From: Arthrobacter rhizosphaerae | GTDB lineage: Bacteria; Actinomycetota; Actinomycetes; Actinomycetales; Micrococcaceae | Reading direction: 5' to 3' | Assembly: GCF_023062595.1 (NCBI RefSeq) | Contig: NZ_JALLAN010000006.1 | Coordinates: 62,001 to 126,000 of the forward strand | DNA length: 64,000 nt | In this document: piece after piece, positions 56,186 to 64,000 of the stretch | Layout of the letters: the number at the start of each line of letters is the position of its first letter | How positions within the stretch are numbered: position 1 is the first letter of the stretch | The notes under the pieces: model-generated | Databases searched by the model: none | Told to the model about the DNA's origin: nothing | The model's input: the letters and a program-made list of their open reading frames with translations, nothing else | Position numbers and translations under genes: made by a program

Positions 56186-57591
56186 GCGTCCAGGAGGCGG
56201 CTCCCCAGGGTGAGGCAGCCCAGACCCGCAGGGCAGTCCGCAACATCCTGAAGGGCTCGGCCGGCAACCTCGTTGAGTGGTACGACCTCTACGTCTACAC
56301 AGTCTTCGCCGCCTACTTCCAGGCGCATTTCTTTAATTCAAAGGATGAGTTGCAGGCCGGCCTGGAAGCGATGGCCGTTTTCTCTACGTCGTTCCTGATG
56401 CGCCCCGTCGGCGCCTGGTTCTTCGGTCGCTACGCTGACCGCAACGGGCGCAAGGCCGCACTGACCCTCAGCGTCACCCTGATGTCCGCCGGCTCCTTCG
56501 CCATAGCTATTCTGCCGACCCAGGACGTTATCGGCATCTGGGCCATGGTCCTGCTCGTACTCGTGCGTCTGCTGCAGGGCTTCTCTGTCGGCGGCGAATA
56601 CGGCACGAGCGCCACGTACATGTCCGAGGCGGCAACATCCAGGCGCCGCGGCTTCTTCTCCAGCTTCCAGTACGTAACCCTGATCGGCGGCCAGATGCTC
56701 GCCCTGCTGGTCCTGGTGATCCTGCAGAACACCATGGCCAAGGAAGCCCTCACCGAGTGGGGCTGGCGCATCCCGTTCGCAATCGGAGGCGCCGCAGCAC
56801 TGGTGGTCCTCTGGCTCCGCCGCTCCATGGAAGAAACAGTTTCGGCTGACCAGATCCGCGCTGCACACGTTCCCGTGGCCGGCCAAGCACAGCCGGGCAC
56901 CATGAAGTTGCTGTTCACCAAGCACTGGAAGCCACTGCTGATTTGCATCGGCGTGACACTGGGCGGCACGGTGGCGTTCTACACGTACACCAACTTCATC
57001 CTGAAATTCATGAACGATACGTCAGGCATAGCCAAGACCGACACCTCGGTGATCAACTTCTGGGCGCTGTTCATCTTCATGCTCCTCCAGCCCATCTACG
57101 GCATCATTTCAGACAAGGTGGGCCGCAAGCCGCTCCTCCTGTGGTTCGGCATTACTGGCGTCCTCTTCACTTGGCCGCTGCTGTCCACGCTCTCCGGCAC
57201 CAAGGACCCGTTTACGGCGTTCCTGCTGATGATGGGCGGCTTGCTGATCGTGGGGGGTTACACCTCGATCAACGCGCTCGTGAAGGCGGAATTGTTCCCG
57301 GCATCCATCCGTGCCCTTGGTGTGGGGCTCGGCTACGCAATCGCCAACTCCCTTTTCGGCGGTACGGTGCCGTTGATCGGCGCGGCTCTGCAGAAGGTTG
57401 GCCAGGTGGATCTTTTCTTCACCTACGTCACCGCTGCCATCTTCATTTCGCTCGTCGTATACATCTTCGCGTTGAAGAACAAGAAGTCCACTCACCTCGA
57501 CGACGAGCAAGGCAGCGCCTTCGGCACCCGCAGCGGGCCGCGGGACAGCGTGGCCCACGATGACAAGGACGATGCCCTGGTAAAGCTCTAA
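56182..57591 (+). CDS. MFS transporter, metabolite:H+ symporter (KgtP-like) family
   Basis: Inner-membrane proton symporter of 469 residues and 12 helices, closest in pattern to alpha-ketoglutarate permeases. GNLVEWYDLYVYTVFAAYF is the MHS helix 1 motif; GRYADRNGRKAAL is the 2-3 loop; LQGFSVGGEYGTSATYMSEA is helix 4; GIISDKVGRKPLLLWFG is the repeated loop. The start ATG 56182 overlaps the mini-ORF stop. Neighbours, a LysR regulator and a D-2-hydroxyacid dehydrogenase, suggest a dicarboxylate or 2-hydroxyacid as substrate, but this is inferred. Confidence 0.92.
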   Translation: MSVQEAAPQGEAAQTRRAVRNILKGSAGNLVEWYDLYVYTVFAAYFQAHFFNSKDELQAGLEAMAVFSTSFLMRPVGAWFFGRYADRNGRKAALTLSVTLMSAGSFAIAILPTQDVIGIWAMVLLVLVRLLQGFSVGGEYGTSATYMSEAATSRRRGFFSSFQYVTLIGGQMLALLVLVILQNTMAKEALTEWGWRIPFAIGGAAALVVLWLRRSMEETVSADQIRAAHVPVAGQAQPGTMKLLFTKHWKPLLICIGVTLGGTVAFYTYTNFILKFMNDTSGIAKTDTSVINFWALFIFMLLQPIYGIISDKVGRKPLLLWFGITGVLFTWPLLSTLSGTKDPFTAFLLMMGGLLIVGGYTSINALVKAELFPASIRALGVGLGYAIANSLFGGTVPLIGAALQKVGQVDLFFTYVTAAIFISLVVYIFALKNKKSTHLDDEQGSAFGTRSGPRDSVAHDDKDDALVKL

Positions 57592-57656
57592 CCTTTCGGT
57601 TCAGAAGTACGACGACGGCGGCTCCGGCTTTCGACGACGGGCGGCAGATGAGCCCT

Positions 57657-58586
57657 TCACGAAAGCCGGCGGTCGCCGTCGTCGTGCTCCAGGCGTTCCG
57701 CAAGCCGACTCCGCAGGTAATCGATGAGGGCGGTAACCCGCCGCGGAGTGTGCACGGCGGAAGGGTAAACGGCGTGAATGTCCGCCGCCGGTGTGGGAAC
57801 GTCCGCAAGGACCTGTTGCAGCAGGCCTTGGCGAAGCATCGGGTTCACATGCCAGGTGGAGCGCATCATCAGCCCCAGTCCTTGGAGGCACCAGCCGGCA
57901 ACCACTTCACCGTCGTCGCTGACCATATTGCCCTTCACCCGGACGTTGTGTTCCCGGCCGTCGGCCCCAAAGCGCCACACCGCATAATCGCTGTTGTCCT
58001 GCCGGAGGACGATGCAATTGTGCTGTTCAAGGTCAGCTGTTGTCCGGGGGGTCCCGTAAGTCTCGAGATATTGCGGGGAAGCGCACACCACCCTGCGGCT
58101 TTCTGCGAGGCGTGTGAACTTAAGCCGGGAATCCTCGAGACTGCCGACACGGATCCCGATGTCAAAAGGACTCGCGGCGATGTTGAGCGGAAGTGCGGAC
58201 AGTTGCAGGTCGACCGAAACACCCGGGTGGTTCCGAACAAACCCACCCAGTAGTGGGGCAATATGGATGCGGCCGAGACCAACTGTGGTGTGCAGGGCAA
58301 TCCGGCCGCGGAGCTCGCCGTGTTTTGGCGACATGCCTTCCTCAAGATCCGTTTTTTGCTGCAGGATCGCCAGTACGCCGGCCGCATAGTGCTCTCCTTC
58401 CGGCGTGAGGGTCAGTTTGCGTGTGCTTCTGCGGACCAGCTGGACGCCGAGCCGCGATTCCAACTGCGTAAGCCGTCTGCTGACCGAGGGCAGAGACATC
58501 CCCCAGATTCTCGCCGCTTCAGTCAGGCTTCTCGAACGCGAAATCTGTTCAAAGAACTCGAGGTCATCCACCGTTGCCAAGTCCAT
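57657..58586 (-). CDS. LysR family transcriptional regulator
   Basis: LTTR of 309 residues. FFEQISRSRSLTEAARIWGM and SLPSVSRRLTQLESRLGVQL form the N-terminal helix-turn-helix; the periplasmic-binding-like effector domain follows (SPFDIGIRVGSLEDSRL, LGLMMRSTWHV). Divergent from the D-2-hydroxyacid dehydrogenase gene, with a T-N11-A-type site at 58616-58634 in between, it most likely activates that gene and perhaps the MHS permease, whose 3' end faces it. The effector is probably a 2-hydroxyacid or 2-oxoacid. Confidence 0.92.
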   Translation of the reverse strand: MDLATVDDLEFFEQISRSRSLTEAARIWGMSLPSVSRRLTQLESRLGVQLVRRSTRKLTLTPEGEHYAAGVLAILQQKTDLEEGMSPKHGELRGRIALHTTVGLGRIHIAPLLGGFVRNHPGVSVDLQLSALPLNIAASPFDIGIRVGSLEDSRLKFTRLAESRRVVCASPQYLETYGTPRTTADLEQHNCIVLRQDNSDYAVWRFGADGREHNVRVKGNMVSDDGEVVAGWCLQGLGLMMRSTWHVNPMLRQGLLQQVLADVPTPAADIHAVYPSAVHTPRRVTALIDYLRSRLAERLEHDDGDRRLS

Positions 58587-58615
58587 GGCCGCACTTCTTT
58601 CACTTGATGAAACAA

Positions 58616-58634
58616 TGCCTTACTAATAATGGCA
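58616..58634. promoter_or_regulatory. LysR-type binding site
   Basis: TGCCTTACTAATAATGGCA: TGCC and GGCA arms 11 bases apart, the T-N11-A arrangement of LysR sites, 30 bases before the regulator start and 100 before the dehydrogenase start. Confidence 0.6.
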
Positions 58635-58733
58635 GACTCGGGCGTTTATTAATCCGTAAACTGGTTCGACAGGAAGCACACCGCGAGTAAACCTGCCGCC
58701 TGGTCCGCCTCGCCCGATCGAAAGCTGAACCAG

Positions 58734-61673
58734 ATGAACCGTGCCGGAACTGACAGCCTCGTTCGAGACCTGGAGAAGGACGGCGTCGAGGTTGATGCCA
58801 GCAGCCGCAGGCTCTCGGAGTACTCCTATGACGCCTCGAACTACAAGGTGCGCCCCACGGCGGTCGCCTTTCCGCGCTCCAGCCAGGATGTCGCTGCGAT
58901 CATTCGCGCGTGCCGGCACCACGGCATTCCGCTCACCAGCCGCGGCGGCGGAACCAGCATGGCAGGAAACGCTATCGGAAGCGGCGTCGTTATCGACTTC
59001 TCCCGCCATATGTCCGGACTCCTGCAGCTGGACCGCGAGGCCCGGACCGTCACGGTCGAACCGGGCATGGTTCTGACCACACTGCAGAAACAGGTGCAGG
59101 CCGCCACCGGCGGAGCCCTGACTTTTGCCCCGGATCCGTCAAGTATGGGCAGGGTGACGGTGGCCGGAGCCATCGGTAACGACGCCTGTGGAAATCACTC
59201 CGTTCGCTACGGCCGCACCGTTGACCACGTCGTTTCAGTGGACCTGGTGACGGCGTCCGGCCATCTTGTGACTGCCGGACCCGGCGGAGTGCGTGCCATT
59301 GACCAGGCCGACGAGGACGCCGTCGCCGAAGCGGCACGCATCGATGCCGGCCTGAAGCAACTGGCGGATGCGAACCTGGGGCTCCTCCGCACAGAATTCG
59401 GGCGCATCGCCCGGCAGGTCTCCGGTTACCAGCTGGCAAACCTGCTTCCTGAGAACGGCTTTGATGCCGCCAAGGCCCTCGCAGGAAGCGAGGGTACCTG
59501 TGCTGTCATCGTCTCCGCCACTGTAAAGCTGGTGGATGTGCCAGCCGCGGCGCTGCTTGTCTGCCTTGGATACCGCGACGTCGTCGCGGCGGCCACCGAC
59601 GTGATGGAGATCCTGCGGTTCAACCCCGCGGCCGTCGAAGGCATCGACGAAGCCATTGTGCAGACCATGCGTGAGCGGCGCGGTCCGGACTCCGTCGGTG
59701 CTTTGCCTGATGGCACGGCTTATCTGTACGTTGACCTGGATGGCAGCGATCCCGCGGAGGTCCGGGCCAAGGCCGACGATCTGCTGAAGACGCTGAAGCA
59801 GCGTGGCAACGTGGTTGACGGCGTTGTGGTCTCTGATCCCGTGGACAGGGCCAACCTCTGGCGTGTCCGGGAAGACGGAGCCGGGTTGTCGTCGCGGCTC
59901 GCCGGCGGAGTCCAGTCCTGGGCAGGATGGGAGGACGCCGCCGTCGCGCCGGAAAACCTGGCCGCCTATCTGGCCGACTTCACCCGGCTTCTTGACGAGC
60001 ATCAGCTCCGGGGCGTGATGTATGGCCACTTCGGCGCCGGCTGCACACACGTCCGGATCACCTTTGACCCCCGGACCGAGTCCGGGAGAGCGGTCATGGA
60101 TAAATTCCTCCGGGCGGCTGCTGATCTGGTCACCCGCCACGGCGGATCCCTGTCCGGCGAACACGGCGACGGCCGGGCCCGCTCTGCGCTTCTGCCCATC
60201 ATGTACAGCCCTGCCGCTCTGCAGGCGTTCGCCCGGTACAAGGCGGTCTGGGACCCGGAGGGAATCCTCAATCCCGGCATCATCACTGACCCGGCTCCAG
60301 TAATGTCCGACCTTGCATTGGCGGCAGCACCTGCCCGCGGTTTCCGGACGTCATTTGCCCTGGAACCGGCAAATGCAGGCCGGGAGGGGTTCACGGACGC
60401 CGTCCAGACCTGCATCGGCGTGGGACGATGCAGGACCACATCCGGTGCCGGGGTGATGTGCCCCAGCTATCGCGCCACGAGGGACGAAAAGGACTCCACC
60501 CGGGCCCGGGCACGGGTACTCCAGGACATGATCAGCGGATCGGCCAGCGCTAAGGAAGGCTGGAAATCAGAAGACGTGCGGGAATCCCTGGACCTGTGCC
60601 TCTCCTGCAAGGCCTGCTCCACCGATTGTCCGGCAGGCGTGGACATGGCCACGTACAAATCCGAGTTCTTCGATCATTACTACGAAGGCCGTCTGCGGCC
60701 TATTGCCCACTACACCCTGGGCTGGTTGCCCACCTGGCTGAAAATAACCAGCAGGATCGCTCCGCTGGTTAACGCGGCACTTGCCTCACCGCTGCGGCCG
60801 CTCATTGCACGGATTTCCGGCATCACCACCCACCGCAGGATGCCGGACTTCGCCTCCCGGGCGCAACTGCTGAAGGAGATCGGAAACGAACCAGCCCGCG
60901 GTGCCGAAAAGGCTCCAGCCGATACCGTCTTGTTCATCGACAGCTTCACCCGCGGCTTCCGCCCCTCGGTGGCCGGTGCGGCCAAGCGAGTCCTCGAAGA
61001 CGCCCAGCGCACCGTGGAATGCAGCGCGGACGTGTGCTGCGGCCTCACCTGGATTTCGACAGGACAGCTGGACACAGCCCGCAAGTTGCTCACCCGGACA
61101 GCTGAGGCACTCGACGACGGAACCGACAGGCCCATCGTTGTCATCGAACCCAGTTGCGCGGCCGCCCTCCGCAAGGACCTGCCGGAACTGGTTCACACAG
61201 AAGCGGCACAGCGCGTCGCCAACCGAATTCAGAGCTTCGCCACGGCTGTCATAGAGCAGACCAAAACAGGCTGGCAACCGGCGTCGGTCCCGGCTGCCGT
61301 GACCGTCCAGACCCACTGCCATGAGTACGCCGTCTTCGGCTCCGGAACCCAGGCGAACGCATTGGCTGCTCTGGGCATCACCACCGTCAACCAAGCCACC
61401 GGTTGCTGCGGCGTGGCGGGAAACTTTGGCTTTGAGGCGCAGCATTACGACGTCAGCATGGCAGTCGCCGAGCAGTCACTCGCCCCGGCTCTGCGGGAAA
61501 CACCGGATGGAACGCCCATCCTGACCGACGGATTCAGCTGCCACATGCAGGTGCGGCAAGTCCTTGATAACCACTCAAACGGTGCGTCCAGCCATCTGGC
61601 CGAACTCATCGATCCAAGGAACCAGGCAACCGCGCTTCCGGAGTTGGCTAAGAGCCGTCCCTTACCTGAGTGA
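58734..61673 (+). CDS. FAD-linked D-2-hydroxyacid dehydrogenase with Fe-S C-terminal half (YdiJ-like)
   Basis: Large fused flavo-iron-sulphur oxidase, 979 residues. The FAD-binding PCMH domain holds RGGGTSMAGNAIG at 70-82 and GAIGNDACGNHSVRYG; the FAD-oxidase C domain contains GVMYGHFGAGCTHVRI and SGEHGDGRARSALLPIMY with the conserved His/Glu. The C-terminal half carries two 4Fe-4S motifs (from C560, CIGVGRC with later MCPSY; from C622, CLSCKACSTDCP) and two CCG domains (VCCGLTW, TGCCGVAGNFGFE). Likely substrates are D-lactate or D-2-hydroxyglutarate, passing electrons to the quinone pool. It has no close operon partner; LysR is divergent. Weak ribosome binding site before ATG 58734. Confidence 0.93.
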   Translation: MNRAGTDSLVRDLEKDGVEVDASSRRLSEYSYDASNYKVRPTAVAFPRSSQDVAAIIRACRHHGIPLTSRGGGTSMAGNAIGSGVVIDFSRHMSGLLQLDREARTVTVEPGMVLTTLQKQVQAATGGALTFAPDPSSMGRVTVAGAIGNDACGNHSVRYGRTVDHVVSVDLVTASGHLVTAGPGGVRAIDQADEDAVAEAARIDAGLKQLADANLGLLRTEFGRIARQVSGYQLANLLPENGFDAAKALAGSEGTCAVIVSATVKLVDVPAAALLVCLGYRDVVAAATDVMEILRFNPAAVEGIDEAIVQTMRERRGPDSVGALPDGTAYLYVDLDGSDPAEVRAKADDLLKTLKQRGNVVDGVVVSDPVDRANLWRVREDGAGLSSRLAGGVQSWAGWEDAAVAPENLAAYLADFTRLLDEHQLRGVMYGHFGAGCTHVRITFDPRTESGRAVMDKFLRAAADLVTRHGGSLSGEHGDGRARSALLPIMYSPAALQAFARYKAVWDPEGILNPGIITDPAPVMSDLALAAAPARGFRTSFALEPANAGREGFTDAVQTCIGVGRCRTTSGAGVMCPSYRATRDEKDSTRARARVLQDMISGSASAKEGWKSEDVRESLDLCLSCKACSTDCPAGVDMATYKSEFFDHYYEGRLRPIAHYTLGWLPTWLKITSRIAPLVNAALASPLRPLIARISGITTHRRMPDFASRAQLLKEIGNEPARGAEKAPADTVLFIDSFTRGFRPSVAGAAKRVLEDAQRTVECSADVCCGLTWISTGQLDTARKLLTRTAEALDDGTDRPIVVIEPSCAAALRKDLPELVHTEAAQRVANRIQSFATAVIEQTKTGWQPASVPAAVTVQTHCHEYAVFGSGTQANALAALGITTVNQATGCCGVAGNFGFEAQHYDVSMAVAEQSLAPALRETPDGTPILTDGFSCHMQVRQVLDNHSNGASSHLAELIDPRNQATALPELAKSRPLPE

Positions 61674-61674
61674 G

Positions 61675-62062
61675 GGTCCGGGTGTCGAAGGCGATGTGGC
61701 TGAATGTCGCCGTCGTGCCTTCTCCTGAAGGGGACTGCGCTCGTTGTCCCGCTCGGATCCAGCTCCGCGCAGATCTTGAACCAGTTCAACGGGTCGAGGT
61801 AGCCAATCAGCACTCCGGAGTCGAAGTCACTCACAAACACGGGGCTCACGAACGCGCTGAGCCGGAAGTCGCCCCTTATCGGCGAGACAAACCTTTCGGC
61901 ATCAGATGTTCCTGCGGATCCGGCCGGGTCAAGGAACATGTCTGCCCCCGCATCGGCTGTCAGAGTGAGCATCTGGCCCTGAAGCACCGGGGCAACCTCT
62001 GATTGCGGCCCTTCACCGATCAAAGGGAACGGCAGGGAATCGATTTCCAGTTTTGCGGGGAT
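61675..62062 (-). pseudogene. decayed DUF1349 (concanavalin-like) protein gene
   Basis: On the minus strand, in frame just after the stop of the GNAT gene, the sequence reads LEIDSLPFPLIGEGPQSEV, LTLTADAGADMFLDPAGS, FRLSAFVSPVFVSDFDSGVL and WFKICAELDPSG. This is the pattern of the N-terminal half of DUF1349 proteins. No ATG or GTG precedes the conserved part in frame; a GTG overlapping the GNAT stop is in another frame. After about 61748 the family pattern stops and I cannot pick it up in any of the three frames, so the C-terminal half is lost or scrambled. It lies between the dehydrogenase and GNAT genes; this fills a 390-base stretch that otherwise lacks a gene. Confidence 0.6.
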
Positions 62063-62065
62063 TCT

Positions 62066-62656
62066 TCACAGGACGTCCGTCATGTCCTCGAAGACCAGGT
62101 AGTCGCCATGGGCAGGCTGGAAGCCGAAACTTTCCCAGTAACGTCGAAGCGCCATTTTGGCCAGTTCGTGCGCTGCTGATCCTTCCGCGGGGGCGTTTTT
62201 AGCGAGTACCGGTACCGCCTCCAGAATGACCTTGGAAGCCGAGCGGCCGACTGTACAGAGGATGGCCTTGAGGATGGTGTGGCCGAGTTTGTTGCCACGG
62301 AACTTCGAGGAGATCCGCAGCGAGGACAGCACCAGCAGGTCACCGCCCAAAGCCATCTCCTCGATGAGGTCAGGACGGTTTATCGTCAGCATTTCCCCGA
62401 CGTTCGCCACTTCTTGGCTTACAGCATCCAAGGTCAGGAACAGGTCAATGATGCCCGCGTCTGGAACCGTGTATAAGTGCGCTTCACCTACTGACACTTC
62501 CTTGCCTTTATCGTCATTGTCGTCTTCCCACATCATTGCCTTGACCTTGACGGTCCAGAACATCGGGTAGTCTTCCGGGTCATGGCGCGCGCCGGGGGCT
62601 CCGCGGAACTGGCAGTGGTAGTCGAAGGTCAAGTATTCAGGAACAAGGTCGGCCAT
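62066..62656 (-). CDS. GNAT-like acetyltransferase-fold protein
   Basis: A 196-residue protein. LLVLSSLRISSKFRGNKLGHTILKAIL near 107-133 is the acetyl-CoA-binding strand-loop-helix (FRGNKLG in place of the usual R/Q-x-x-G-x-G/A), and MALRRYWESFGFQPAHGDYLVFE is the C-terminal half of a GNAT fold. The first 100 residues are less typical and acidic (WEDDNDDKGKEV). Substrate unknown. The DUF1349 relic continues directly in frame after its stop. Confidence 0.75.
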   Translation of the reverse strand: MADLVPEYLTFDYHCQFRGAPGARHDPEDYPMFWTVKVKAMMWEDDNDDKGKEVSVGEAHLYTVPDAGIIDLFLTLDAVSQEVANVGEMLTINRPDLIEEMALGGDLLVLSSLRISSKFRGNKLGHTILKAILCTVGRSASKVILEAVPVLAKNAPAEGSAAHELAKMALRRYWESFGFQPAHGDYLVFEDMTDVL

Positions 62657-62730
62657 GAGGATTCTCCAGCTGTCAGCATGCTCGGCACCCTTGTGCCCAT
62701 AGTGCTCAGCCTAACCATGATCGCCTTGGC

Positions 62731-63270
62731 TCAGTCGGTTAGCGGCTTCAGCCTGTAGTTAAGCAACACAATTCCGGAGGGGAAAGGACGGCATTCCAGC
62801 AGCTCAAGCGTCGTCCATCGGCTAATCCTCCGAAAGAACGGCACTCCGCCGCCAAGGACCACCGGCACTATTGAGACGCCGAGCTCATCCAGCAACCCCG
62901 CCTCAACGAACTCAGAGACCAGCTCGCCACCGCCGAAGAGACAGATGTCTTTATCCTCCGGGATGGAGGATTTGATCCGGGCAACCAATTCGGCCAGATC
63001 CCCTGAGAACAGCCGGGTGTTTCCCTTCGTGGGCAAGGTGTCATCGTGGGTGACAACATAGGTTGGAACACCGGAACCCATTCCGCCCATTCCGGCAACC
63101 TCACGATAGGTATTGGCGCCCATAACGTAGGCACCGGTCCTGATGGCGGTCGCCTCAAAGCCGTAGTCCTCATCCTGGGACATTGCATCGTTCAGCCATG
63201 ACAAGTCGCCACTCTCGGAGCGGATGTATCCATCCAGGCTGGCTGCCATCCCGCCAAAAACGGTGCCCAT
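62731..63270 (-). CDS. dihydrofolate-reductase-like (RibD C-terminal domain) protein
   Basis: NADPH-dependent reductase fold of about 180 residues. FGGMAASLDGYIRSESGDLSWL is the standard opening; YVMGANTYREVAGMG, TYVVTHDD, ICLFGGGELVSEFVEAGLLDEL and GVPFFRR follow in order. I give ATG 63270; TTG 63306 overlaps the stop of the upstream gene (TTGA) and GTG 63288 is also in frame, none with a clear ribosome binding site. Co-transcribed with the S51-like gene. Substrate unknown. Confidence 0.87.
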   Translation of the reverse strand: MGTVFGGMAASLDGYIRSESGDLSWLNDAMSQDEDYGFEATAIRTGAYVMGANTYREVAGMGGMGSGVPTYVVTHDDTLPTKGNTRLFSGDLAELVARIKSSIPEDKDICLFGGGELVSEFVEAGLLDELGVSIVPVVLGGGVPFFRRISRWTTLELLECRPFPSGIVLLNYRLKPLTD

Positions 63271-63302
63271 GAACGCGACGCTAGCCACACCCGGCGGCCT
63301 GG

Positions 63303-64000
63303 TCAAGATGCTGCCATGGACACCGTTGTCTTCCCGCCACTCTTGGTGATGGTCCAGCAGTTGCCGGACCCAATGACTTTCGTTTTCCCCTGATCTGCGG
63401 AATCCACCACCAGTGCTGTGTCTTCATCGATTGCCATTACCGAATCCACCACGCCGTGATGAACGGCTGCAACAGCCCGGCCCAAGCTGCCGCCTTGGGC
63501 CGCATGAACATCCACAGCAAAGGGAACCAGCCCCAGGCCAGGATGAAAGGTCAGCTCTTCCAAGCCCTCTGACCATTCTTCAGGGCAGACTTCAGTACCG
63601 CGGATTCTGTATCCGCCGGTCAACGCAGAGTCCGGGGCAATCATTGCTCCAGCAGAAAATCCCAGATACGGCACGCCAGACCCCACAGCTAGACGGATTT
63701 CGTTGGCTGCACCCGTAAGGCCGTCCAAGTACGCTGGCGTTGGGCCTCCGCCCACAACGATTGCATCCACAGCGGCAAACAGAGCGGGGTCCACGGATCT
63801 ATCGGACCGGATGTAAATCTCGGCAATGACGCAGTCGATTCGGCTTCTTACCGGATCTGCATAAAAAGGTAGAAAGTGGGCGCCGCTTCCTTCCTGATCG
63901 AACAGGACCACGGCCACTCGGGGCACTCGATTGAGCGCTTCTGCCCTCTGGCTTATTTCGCTCGTAAAGAGCGCGTGCACAGCGGCGCCACGCGTTGTAT
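63303..64000 (-). CDS. peptidase S51 / class I amidotransferase-like protein (start outside window)
   Basis: Cytosolic hydrolase of the dipeptidase E/cyanophycinase superfamily. VDAIVVGGGPTPAYLDGL and YLGFSAGAMIAPDSA hold the nucleophile serine (FSAGA) in the nucleophile elbow; LTFHPGLGLVPFAVDVHAAQGG contains later conserved positions with a histidine. GTG 63980 is a possible start, but relatives begin with an HLVGGG-type strand about 30 residues further upstream and the frame stays open to the window edge, so the gene is probably cut by it. Its TGA overlaps one candidate start of the DHFR-like gene. Confidence 0.8.
   Translation of the reverse strand, partial: TTRGAAVHALFTSEISQRAEALNRVPRVAVVLFDQEGSGAHFLPFYADPVRSRIDCVIAEIYIRSDRSVDPALFAAVDAIVVGGGPTPAYLDGLTGAANEIRLAVGSGVPYLGFSAGAMIAPDSALTGGYRIRGTEVCPEEWSEGLEELTFHPGLGLVPFAVDVHAAQGGSLGRAVAAVHHGVVDSVMAIDEDTALVVDSADQGKTKVIGSGNCWTITKSGGKTTVSMAAS

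Noticed and set aside
61670..62002. 110-codon plus-strand frame after the dehydrogenase
   Set aside because: No ribosome binding site; the minus strand in the same place shows recognisable DUF1349 residues.
1..64000. tRNA, rRNA or insertion-sequence genes
   Set aside because: No cloverleaf with a T-arm, no rRNA-like stretch and no transposase motif was seen on reading both strands; short or divergent cases could have been missed by eye.

Overview
The window reads as chromosomal DNA of a high-GC actinobacterium, most likely Arthrobacter, Pseudarthrobacter or Paenarthrobacter (Micrococcaceae). The case is composite and comes from recognition, not a search: a divergent Ku/LigD end-joining pair, a complete desferrioxamine operon with a DtxR/IdeR-type iron box, an ANTAR-type antiterminator, several MHS-type transporters, and many sugar-uptake loci run by LacI, GntR and MarR regulators. 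I see no rRNA, tRNA, CRISPR array, insertion sequence or phage gene. Genes are densely packed and many pairs overlap by 1 to 4 bases.

Layout. 1-4065: Ku (runs off the left edge) and LigD, divergent, then two small orphan genes. 4663-7139: an MHS permease and a short-chain dehydrogenase, convergent on a shared terminator. 7186-12642: desABCD on the minus strand, its promoter overlapped by an iron box. 12899-17955: a P-loop dTMP-kinase-like gene, then a minus-strand set in which a processive family 2 glycosyltransferase is translationally coupled to a STAS protein and an RsbW-like ATPase, then a STAS-like orphan and a GAF-ANTAR regulator. 17985-20168: GNAT, acyltransferase and DUF1304 genes. 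20243-26028: a four-carbon sugar-acid operon (kinase, dehydrogenase, GntP permease, class II aldolase) opposite its GntR regulator. 26113-31889: dodecin, two MarR loci, an MFS exporter, two aldo-keto reductases, a DoxX protein and a VOC protein.

31976-55491 is mostly a carbohydrate region: a secreted rhamnogalacturonan lyase; a LacI-led operon with an ABC importer and a cytoplasmic GH32 fructosidase (probably fructo-oligosaccharides); a large secreted GH13 amylase; an aspartate racemase/symporter locus; and a fructose importer FrcBCA with a PfkB kinase under a divergent LacI repressor. Secreted enzymes, oligosaccharide import, intracellular hydrolysis and fructose capture fit together as a plant-polymer scavenging programme.

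55563-64000: an SRPBCC protein, an MHS permease preceded by a structured leader and a 27-codon ORF, a LysR regulator opposite a large FAD/Fe-S D-2-hydroxyacid dehydrogenase, a decayed DUF1349 gene, and GNAT, DHFR-like and S51-like genes, the last running off the right edge.

Points most worth a second look: the glycosyltransferase with a coiled-coil-like insert of about 150 residues coupled to partner-switch proteins; the leader and mini-ORF before the MHS permease; an operator-like duplicate inside the oligosaccharide permease gene that coincides with a run of rare leucine codons; and short tandem duplications that recur just after stop codons at five loci.
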